Assembly: GCA_030836185.1 (NCBI GenBank) | Contig: JAURQH010000048.1 | Span: 108,433-146,773, forward strand | Length of the DNA: 38,341 nt | Direction: 5' to 3' | Origin: Planctomycetota bacterium | GTDB taxonomy: Bacteria; Planctomycetota; Planctomycetia; Planctomycetales; Planctomycetaceae | In this document: positions 33,236-38,341 of the stretch, one piece after another | Position numbering within the stretch: position 1 is the first letter of the stretch | Layout of the letters: each line of letters opens with the position of its first letter | Position numbers and translations under genes: made by a program | Notes under the pieces: model-generated | Seen by the model: the letters and a program-made list of their open reading frames with translations, nothing else | Database searches by the model: none | What the model was told of the DNA's origin: nothing

Positions 33236-34720
33236 ATGCGTTCCCATTTTCTGCTGGCTCTCCTGATTCTGGCCTCATCGGTCACATCAACACTCTCAGC
33301 GCAGGAGATTCTCAGACGACCCAACATTTTGTTCGCAATTTCCGATGACCAGTCATATCCACATGCGGGTGCTTATGGCGATCAAGGCGTTAAAACCCCT
33401 GCCTTTGATCGTATTGCCCTTGAAGGAGCACTGTTTCACACATGCTTGGCAGGTTCCCCCGGTTGCAGTCCCTCACGAGCCGCGTTACTCACCGGTCGCC
33501 ATACTTGGGAGATCGAACAAGCCGGTACACATGCCAGTTCATTTCCAAAAACGTATCAGGTCTACCCAGACATTCTGGAACAAGCGGGCTACTTTGTCGG
33601 CTATACCGGGAAAGGGTGGGGGCCGGGGAATTGGAAAATTAGCGGTCGAACCCGTAACCCGTGTGGTGAGAACTACAGCAAGATCACGGCAAAAACGCCT
33701 CCCGGTATTCGCTCGACCGACTACGCGGCCAACTTCGAAGCGTTCCTCAAAGATAAACCAGCCGATGAGCCGTTCTGCTTCTGGTACGGTGCTTCCGAAC
33801 CACATCGCAGTTACCAAAAAGGGATCGGACTCGAACATGGAAAAACACTGGAAGACGCAACAGTCCCGTCATTCTTGCCCGACACACCCGAAATTCGCAG
33901 CGACATCCTTGACTATTATTTTGAAATCGAATGGTTCGACAAACACTTGGCCCGAATTCTGAAAACACTCGAAGCGCGAGGAGAACTCGATAACACTTTG
34001 ATCATTGTTACGGCAGACAATGGTATGCCATTTCCGAGAGCGAAAGCCAATGGTTATGAATACGGCGTGCATGTTCCCTTGGCAATTCGGTATCCAAAAA
34101 ATGTTCCCGCAGGTGTTGACGTCAAACAACCGGTCGACTTTGTTGATTTAGCACCAACAATGCTCGAAGCGGCTGGCCTATTTCCAACCATCGCGATGAG
34201 TGGCGAAAGCCTGTTCCCATTGATGCAGGGAAAGTCAAAGAATATCGGCCCGGCATTTTCAGCACGGGAACGTCACTCCTCATCACGGCACAACAATATG
34301 ACATACCCCATCAGGAGCATGCGAACAGACGATTATCTCCTAATTTGGAATCCGCGACCAGAACGCTGGCCCGCCGGTCATCCCGCTCCTTTCAAGAACG
34401 ACCCCTTTGGCTATTACGACATCGACGCCTGCCCCGCAAAGACGTTCTTGTGGGAAAATCGCGACGACGCGAAGATCGGCCCCTATTTCCACCTCTCTGT
34501 TGATAAACGCCCGGAGTGGGAACTCTACAACCCCAAGAGCGACCCGGGCAATCTCCACAATCTGGCAGAGGATTCACAGTTCAAATCAAACTTGTCGATG
34601 CTCCAGAAAACGATGCTTGAGTACCTACAAAAGACGGCTGACCCGCGCGTCATCAACGGTGGAGACATCTACGAGGATTACATTCGGTACTCTTCAATTC
34701 GTAAATTTCCAGCGGAATAA
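33236..34720 (+). CDS. Secreted sulfatase (heparan N-sulfatase-like)
   Basis: The 494-residue product carries a cleavable signal peptide (FLLALLILASSVTSTLSAQE) and a complete sulfatase domain: PNILFAISDDQSYPHAGAYG with a metal-binding Asp pair, then the formylglycine site CSPSRAALLTGR with Cys77 as the residue to be oxidised, and later VTADNGMPFPRAK. The layout matches N-sulfoglucosamine sulfohydrolase-like members. It should remove sulfate from glycans at the cell surface or in the periplasm, a hallmark of marine planctomycetes. A formylglycine-generating or anSME maturase must be encoded elsewhere. The start has GAAGGA at a good distance. It appears to be a single-gene unit. Confidence 0.92.
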   Translation: MRSHFLLALLILASSVTSTLSAQEILRRPNILFAISDDQSYPHAGAYGDQGVKTPAFDRIALEGALFHTCLAGSPGCSPSRAALLTGRHTWEIEQAGTHASSFPKTYQVYPDILEQAGYFVGYTGKGWGPGNWKISGRTRNPCGENYSKITAKTPPGIRSTDYAANFEAFLKDKPADEPFCFWYGASEPHRSYQKGIGLEHGKTLEDATVPSFLPDTPEIRSDILDYYFEIEWFDKHLARILKTLEARGELDNTLIIVTADNGMPFPRAKANGYEYGVHVPLAIRYPKNVPAGVDVKQPVDFVDLAPTMLEAAGLFPTIAMSGESLFPLMQGKSKNIGPAFSARERHSSSRHNNMTYPIRSMRTDDYLLIWNPRPERWPAGHPAPFKNDPFGYYDIDACPAKTFLWENRDDAKIGPYFHLSVDKRPEWELYNPKSDPGNLHNLAEDSQFKSNLSMLQKTMLEYLQKTADPRVINGGDIYEDYIRYSSIRKFPAE

Positions 34721-34750
34721 CTCCAATCCTACATTCTCTCGGTTTCTTTG

Positions 34751-34780
34751 TTGACTTCAATTAACCATATGGTTACTTAT
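34751..34780 (+). promoter_or_regulatory. arsR-type promoter with a 14-bp palindromic operator
   Basis: TAACCATATGGTTA at 34762-34775 is a perfect 14-base palindrome. It lies between a TTGACT -35 box (34751-34756) and a weak -10 (TTACTTAT, 34773-34780). A bound dimer would cover the promoter. The ATG of the regulator is at 34788, only eight bases after the -10 and without a ribosome-binding site, which suggests a leaderless mRNA. Confidence 0.6.
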
Positions 34781-34787
34781 CGTCGAT

Positions 34788-35159
34788 ATGATTCATTCAC
34801 GCAAAATCGAACTTGATGAGACATTTTTTGCTCTCTCTGACCCCACTCGACGGGCAATTCTGGAGCGTTTAACCGACGGTCAAGCAACGGTCTCGGAGCT
34901 CTCCGAGCCGTTCAATGTCTCAGCTCCCGCAATTTCCAAGCATCTCCGGGTGCTGGAGAAAGCCGGGCTACTGGAACAGACAAAAGAAGGGCGAAGCCGT
35001 ATCTGCCGCTTGCAGGCAACACCACTGCAAGAAGTGAACGAATATGTGGCTCGTTATCGTAAGTTCTGGGACAAGCAACTCGACCAACTGACCGACTATC
35101 TGGAATCATTGGACAAGTCTGCTCCACAAAAACCATCCAAACAGGAACCGTCTTCATGA
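34788..35159 (+). CDS. ArsR-family winged-helix repressor
   Basis: A 123-residue winged-helix regulator (FFALSDPTRRAILERLTDGQ; FNVSAPAISKHLRVLEKAGL; the wing around EGRSRICRL). It has only one Cys and no CxC or His/Asp metal site, so metal sensing is unlikely. It belongs to the ArsR type found next to SRPBCC genes. The likely operator is the palindrome just upstream, so it probably represses its own operon. The stop codon overlaps the next ATG by ATGA, showing translational coupling. A Lys/Pro/Ser-rich C-terminal tail follows the DNA-binding domain. Confidence 0.9.
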   Translation: MIHSRKIELDETFFALSDPTRRAILERLTDGQATVSELSEPFNVSAPAISKHLRVLEKAGLLEQTKEGRSRICRLQATPLQEVNEYVARYRKFWDKQLDQLTDYLESLDKSAPQKPSKQEPSS

Positions 35160-35617
35160 TTCAACCAACTCCGGCTTCAGAATTCACTCTGGAACTTTCC
35201 CGCATCATCAAGACCGACCCGGCCACTATTTTCGCTGCTTGGACTAATCCCGAACAACTCACACAATGGCTCAAACCGACTCCCGAGTTCACTCATGGAG
35301 AGGTCGCTTGCGATGCTCGCGAAGGAGGGGAGTACGCCATCGAATTTGTCTCTCCCGAAGAAACCCATCATCTCGTCAAAGGAACCTACACACGGTTCGA
35401 TCCTCCTCGGGGACTGTCATTGACCTGGACCTGGCAAAACGGAAATCCCGATCATCAGGGAATAGACACGGTCGTACACATCGATCTCAAAGAAATCCCC
35501 GAGGGAACAGAACTGACACTGCGTCACGAAGGACACAAAGATGATGAGATGAAACAAAGTCATGGTCACGGCTGGGGTGGAGCCCTGGAACAGCTTGCGG
35601 CGTTCTACGAAATCTGA
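35156..35617 (+). CDS. SRPBCC (AHSA1-type) domain protein
   Basis: A 153-residue START/Bet v1-like fold. Signatures are IIKTDPATIFAAWTNPEQLT and WLKPTPEF at the start, ARFDPPRGL-like KGTYTRFDPPRGLSLTWTWQ in the middle, and the closing helix GHGWGGALEQLAAFYEI. Related proteins bind hydrophobic ligands in a deep pocket; the ligand is unknown. It overlaps the arsR gene by four bases and is the second gene of the cassette. The ArsR repressor may sense the same ligand, which is an inference from gene order. Confidence 0.9.
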   Translation: MIQPTPASEFTLELSRIIKTDPATIFAAWTNPEQLTQWLKPTPEFTHGEVACDAREGGEYAIEFVSPEETHHLVKGTYTRFDPPRGLSLTWTWQNGNPDHQGIDTVVHIDLKEIPEGTELTLRHEGHKDDEMKQSHGHGWGGALEQLAAFYEI

Positions 35618-35619
35618 TC

Positions 35620-35667
35620 ACTTCTATCCTTCAACTGCAACAAACTTCTATCCTTCAACTGCAACAA
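35620..35667. repeat. Perfect 24-bp tandem duplication
   Basis: The 24-base unit starting ACTTCTATCCTTCAACTGCA occurs twice without a gap, at 35620-35643 and 35644-35667. It lies between the SRPBCC stop and the DinB start, immediately before the ribosome-binding site AGGAG at about 35668-35672, and looks like a recent slippage or duplication. Confidence 0.85.
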
Positions 35668-35679
35668 CAGGAGAACACG

Positions 35680-36180
35680 ATGCAAGCTTGTGAGTTACTC
35701 ATCCGTAACGTAGAACTCGGGACCAAATTGATCAGACCACTTCTTGAAGACCTTCAAGATGCACCGCTGGAGCGTACCTTGTCTGATCGTGGAAACCATG
35801 CTCACTGGATGCTAGGACATATGCTCTTCAGCGAAGCTCAAATGTGCCGGAGTTTTGCGATGGGGCAAGACAATCCCTATACGGAATGGTCGAAGTTGTT
35901 CAAAGGTGGGACTGAGTCTGATACAGATGCTGCAGAATATCCACCTTACCCGGAACTATTGGGGCTTTTTTTATCAGAACGAGAAAACACGATCGCAATC
36001 CTGCAAGGCTTGACCGACGATGATCTGGGAACCCAACCCGCCATCATTTTACCTGGGTACGAAGACTTCTTCCCGAATAAAGCGGCTGTATTCATACTCA
36101 ACGCGAACCACCCATTTATGCACTACGGACAACTCGCCGACATCCGACGTCGACTTGGTCGTGACATTCTGATGGCTTAA
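35680..36180 (+). CDS. DinB-family protein
   Basis: A 166-residue four-helix-bundle protein of the DinB/YfiT type. The likely metal-binding histidines are visible: His47 in HWMLGHML, and His144 and His148 in NANHPFMHYGQLADIRRRLG. Some relatives are thiol-dependent transferases, many are uncharacterised. AGGAG lies close upstream of the ATG, directly after a 24-base tandem duplication. It is the third gene of the ArsR-SRPBCC-DinB-TfoX set. Confidence 0.88.
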   Translation: MQACELLIRNVELGTKLIRPLLEDLQDAPLERTLSDRGNHAHWMLGHMLFSEAQMCRSFAMGQDNPYTEWSKLFKGGTESDTDAAEYPPYPELLGLFLSERENTIAILQGLTDDDLGTQPAIILPGYEDFFPNKAAVFILNANHPFMHYGQLADIRRRLGRDILMA

Positions 36181-36184
36181 GAAC

Positions 36185-36529
36185 ATGCCAAACAAGAAAT
36201 CTCATCTGGGTGAAGAAACCGAAGACCGTGTTCGAACTCTCCTGAAACGCCGAAAAGAATTTGAGGAGAAGCGAATGTTTGGCGGTCTTGGTTTTTTTCT
36301 TCACGGCAACATGTGTTGCGGCGTCCACAAAGGGCGATTAATTTTAAGACTGGGTATTGATGTGGCCGTAGAAGCCCTCAAAAAGAAACATGTCAAGCCT
36401 TTCGATATTACCGGCCACCCGATGCGAGGCTGGGTGATGATGGAATGCCGGTTAATCGGCGGAGATGAGAATCTGAAAGAATGGGTTTTACTGGCGGTCG
36501 ATTTCTGCCGGTCTCTACCGCCCAAGTAA
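36185..36529 (+). CDS. TfoX N-terminal domain protein
   Basis: A 114-residue protein with the TfoX/Sxy N-terminal fold: KRMFGGLGFFLHGNMCCGVH, then KGRLILRLG and a C-terminal helix with the conserved EWVLLAVDFCRSL. It lacks the C-terminal DNA-binding-like domain of Sxy, so a competence role should not be assumed. Its ATG is four bases after the DinB stop, which points to one transcript. Single-domain TfoX proteins are often found with SRPBCC and DinB genes. Confidence 0.9.
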   Translation: MPNKKSHLGEETEDRVRTLLKRRKEFEEKRMFGGLGFFLHGNMCCGVHKGRLILRLGIDVAVEALKKKHVKPFDITGHPMRGWVMMECRLIGGDENLKEWVLLAVDFCRSLPPK

Positions 36530-36534
36530 ATGTT

Positions 36535-37323
36535 TTACTGAAAGAACGGAGCGTCTGTTCCAGCACCAAGCTCAACATGCTTCGTTTCTGGCTCCGGTGC
36601 GAGCACTCCCGCATCGAATGGAACCGCCTGGGCATCATCCAGTTCGACAGATTGTTCGAGTTCTGAAGGGTCGCTCGCTGTTTCCATAATCAACCCGACC
36701 TCTGATAACGCCAAATACCCCAGAAACATCACTGCGGCCCAGCAAAAAGCATTTGCGGGCACGCTATGGCCAAACCATTTCAGGGCGCTCCCCGCAGATT
36801 TCGCCAGTTTAATCCTGGCTCCCGTCCATTGAACACTATAAATTTCATCCAGCATAAGATGTGATAAGAAACCAATCCCCACGCCGCTGGCCATCAACAA
36901 TCGCACTTCGACGTTGTCATGCTTATAGAACAGAAACGTCGTCAGCGCGACGATGAATAATGCCGGCACACTATGATACATCCCTCGGTGGATACAAAGT
37001 TTTCCGAGTAGTACAGGACCGAAATTTCGTAATCCGATGTAAAAAAGAAGCACAATCAACAGCACACGTTCGGGATCGCCTCCCCACGTAATCAGGTGTT
37101 GCATCATAATGAGCGGAGCAACGACAGAGACCACTCCGAAGATCTCACGAACCGGTCGCCCCGTTTGAGAATCGATGTCTGGCAGCATGCCGGAAAACCA
37201 TGTCAGCAGAAACACAATTGTTCCCTGCACGGGAGTGAATCCAAACATCCACGTCGCCGTAGTCCCCCAAATAAGGCCCAACACGCCGCTGAATCCAATA
37301 TGTTCTTTGTAGCCTGCCATCAT
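36535..37323 (-). CDS. YdjM-like membrane metal-dependent hydrolase
   Basis: A 262-residue integral membrane protein with about five or six helices. The family signature is present: an early LPDIDSQTG, a middle HRGMYHSVPAL and a late HLMLDEIYSVQW, which supply His and Asp ligands for a metal. The last 45 residues are acidic and soluble (MEETASDP-like region through the C-terminus). The start is the ATG at 37323 or 37320, preceded by AAGGAAG. The substrate is unknown. It converges on the tfoX gene with only about five bases between the stops. Confidence 0.87.
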   Translation of the reverse strand: MMAGYKEHIGFSGVLGLIWGTTATWMFGFTPVQGTIVFLLTWFSGMLPDIDSQTGRPVREIFGVVSVVAPLIMMQHLITWGGDPERVLLIVLLFYIGLRNFGPVLLGKLCIHRGMYHSVPALFIVALTTFLFYKHDNVEVRLLMASGVGIGFLSHLMLDEIYSVQWTGARIKLAKSAGSALKWFGHSVPANAFCWAAVMFLGYLALSEVGLIMETASDPSELEQSVELDDAQAVPFDAGVLAPEPETKHVELGAGTDAPFFQ

Positions 37324-37481
37324 TCTTCCTTGAACTGTTCACGTGTTGACAAGTTGTAGAGGATCCAGGGGGTAAAGAGCAACCGAAGTTTTCTCACGGT
37401 ATAAGATGACTTTTGTGTAAAAACTCACCCGTTTTAGCCACTCTGCCGAGCGATATTTTGGTATTAAAGACTTCGTGTGGC

Positions 37482-37622
37482 GGGGGCGCTCTGTGAAACA
37501 GAAGCCCCCCGAATATCATCGCCTGTTGTGCCTTCGTTACCCCGTTTCATGAGCTATCGAGGATATCCATTTCGAACCGCGTCTTTGTTTTCCTCTGCGC
37601 CACCGCGCCACTGCGTGAGTCA
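37482..37622. repeat. Composite intergenic repeat, left-half copy
   Basis: It opens with a strong hairpin, GGGGGC (37482-37487) with GCCCCC (37504-37509), and an inner CTGT/ACAG pairing. CCCGAATAT, TTGTGC, CCCGTTT and GAGCT follow, in the same order as at 10169-10240, and then a CTCTGCG-type unit (37590-37622). Confidence 0.6.
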
Positions 37623-37949
37623 ATTTCTTTCATCTGGGGCCATGCTTACGTTTGGAAACTCAAAGTCTGCATGGCAATTCATACTTCAGTCTTCTTTCCA
37701 CACTTATGAGAGCCCCAGCCACACATCAGTGTTGGCCTAAGACAACACATCTTCTGATTTTATCTGCGACATCCGCGTGATGCGCGGTTCAATGTTTTAC
37801 GGACAATCACCGGGGGCATCCTTTTCACGGAGCGCCCGCCGCGACCCTGTTTTAATTTTATTCGTCTGATTCGAGTCATTCGTGGTGAGTTCTTTCTCAT
37901 CATTCCGGCTGATGAGTTTCATTGCAATTCGAATGACACTTGCCCCCAT

Positions 37950-37972
37950 CCCGACTGCTGGCGCAGATCGGG
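37950..37972. repeat. REP-like hairpin
   Basis: CCCGACTGC pairs with GCAGATCGGG around a TGGC loop, giving nine pairs and one bulged A. It resembles the hairpins in the inverted repeat at 8405-8511 in size, bulge and CCCG/CGGG base. Just after it, CATTGAAAG and CTTTCAGTG (37981-38003) form a second short hairpin. Confidence 0.5.
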
Positions 37973-38110
37973 CTATGACTCATTGAAAGACAAGCTTTCA
38001 GTGCCACTCGATTTCAGTGTGCCGATGCCTGTCTGCTTTTTGATTCATCAATTTAGAACACAAATGATCGCTCATCTACACAGATCAGGATCAGAGATTA
38101 TTAGCGAAGA

Positions 38111-38150
38111 TGACTTCTTTTTTCTCTGCGCCGCCGCGCCTCTGCGTGAT
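38111..38150. repeat. GC-rich 'CTCTGCG' intergenic repeat, copy 4
   Basis: TTTTTTCTCTGCGCCGCCGC followed by GCCTCTGCGTGA, nearly identical to 12201-12235 and 37590-37622. Confidence 0.6.
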
Positions 38151-38341
38151 TGATAGTCTTCCCCTGCCGAAGGAATGAAACGCTTTTACTTGCGCCCTTG
38201 GCCTGACTCCTCGCTGATCCCTCAGCGGCTTTGCGTCAAATGAATGATCGCTCAAAACTCGTCTTGCTTCATGCGCTCTACCAGAGTTAGCGTTCGTGGT
38301 TCGCCTGACGGCGAATTGATCTTTGGCAATTCGACTTACAC

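Larger units (their letters stand above)
37324..38341. other. About 1 kb without a credible gene, repeat-rich
   Basis: No reading frame here has a family match or ribosome-binding site; the frame at 37477-37740 simply translates repeat DNA. The tract holds a composite-repeat left half (37482-37622), two CTCTGCG-type copies, CATCCGCG-type copies and a hairpin at 37950-37972. The promoter of the reverse-strand membrane hydrolase must lie at its left end. Confidence 0.65.

Noticed and set aside
1-38341. CRISPR array, prophage or complete insertion sequence
   Set aside because: I saw no regularly spaced repeats, phage structural genes, transposase or target-site duplications.

Overview
The window looks like a stretch of chromosome from a planctomycete, probably of the Planctomycetaceae/Gimesia type. 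The reasons are its roughly 50% GC by eye, a prfB with an in-frame UGA frameshift site, a DUF1080 (3-keto-disaccharide hydrolase) lipoprotein, a formylglycine-type sulfatase, a Ser/Thr-kinase-like membrane protein, a BatA/VWA membrane operon and wide gene spacing. I cannot name the genus. No rRNA, tRNA, CRISPR array, transposase or phage gene was seen.

Region by region. (1) 0-3 kb: an alpha-E (DUF403) protein, a decayed GAF-domain gene, then a reverse-strand pair of a small CxxC protein and a membrane-anchored SNase-like nuclease. (2) 3-8.5 kb: gyrA with a long structured leader, a dTDP-glucose 4,6-dehydratase (rfbB), and prfB with its programmed +1 frameshift. (3) 8.5-15 kb: a DUF1080 lipoprotein followed by an accessory, repeat-rich tract holding a small AT-rich GIY-YIG-like ORF, an unrecognised 419-aa probable lipoprotein and an acyltransferase-3/SGNH gene broken by one in-frame amber codon. 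(4) 15-21.4 kb: an unrecognised receiver-like protein divergent from a membrane kinase-like protein whose DFG motif is lost, then pyrB and a dihydroorotase-like gene overlapping by ATGA, then a NYN-domain protein. The dihydroorotase has lost three of its metal-binding histidines. (5) 21.5-32.2 kb: a lipoprotein, an APC amino-acid permease, and three large membrane proteins (BatA/VWA, VWA/amidotransferase-like, and an 1123-aa DUF4175-like protein with a disordered region of about 450 residues). (6) 32.2-37.3 kb: a nitrilase-family amidohydrolase, a sulfatase, an ArsR-SRPBCC-DinB-TfoX cassette with a palindromic operator, and a YdjM-like membrane hydrolase. (7) 37.3-38.3 kb: about 1 kb with no credible gene, full of degenerate repeats.

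How the genes work together: pyrB and the degenerate dihydroorotase probably make one aspartate transcarbamoylase complex in which the second protein is structural. The 24.0-32.2 kb genes resemble the membrane and periplasmic part of a MoxR/Bat-type system, although the MoxR ATPase and DUF58 genes are not in the window. The ArsR regulator probably controls itself and the SRPBCC gene, and perhaps dinB and tfoX, through the 14-bp palindrome.

The most interesting points are the pseudo-dihydroorotase, the apparent pseudokinase with its divergent partner, the GyrA quinolone-pocket substitutions, the broken acyltransferase, the probably leaderless arsR with its operator inside the promoter, and several families of hairpin repeats between genes. 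I did not find a clear new defence or mobile system.
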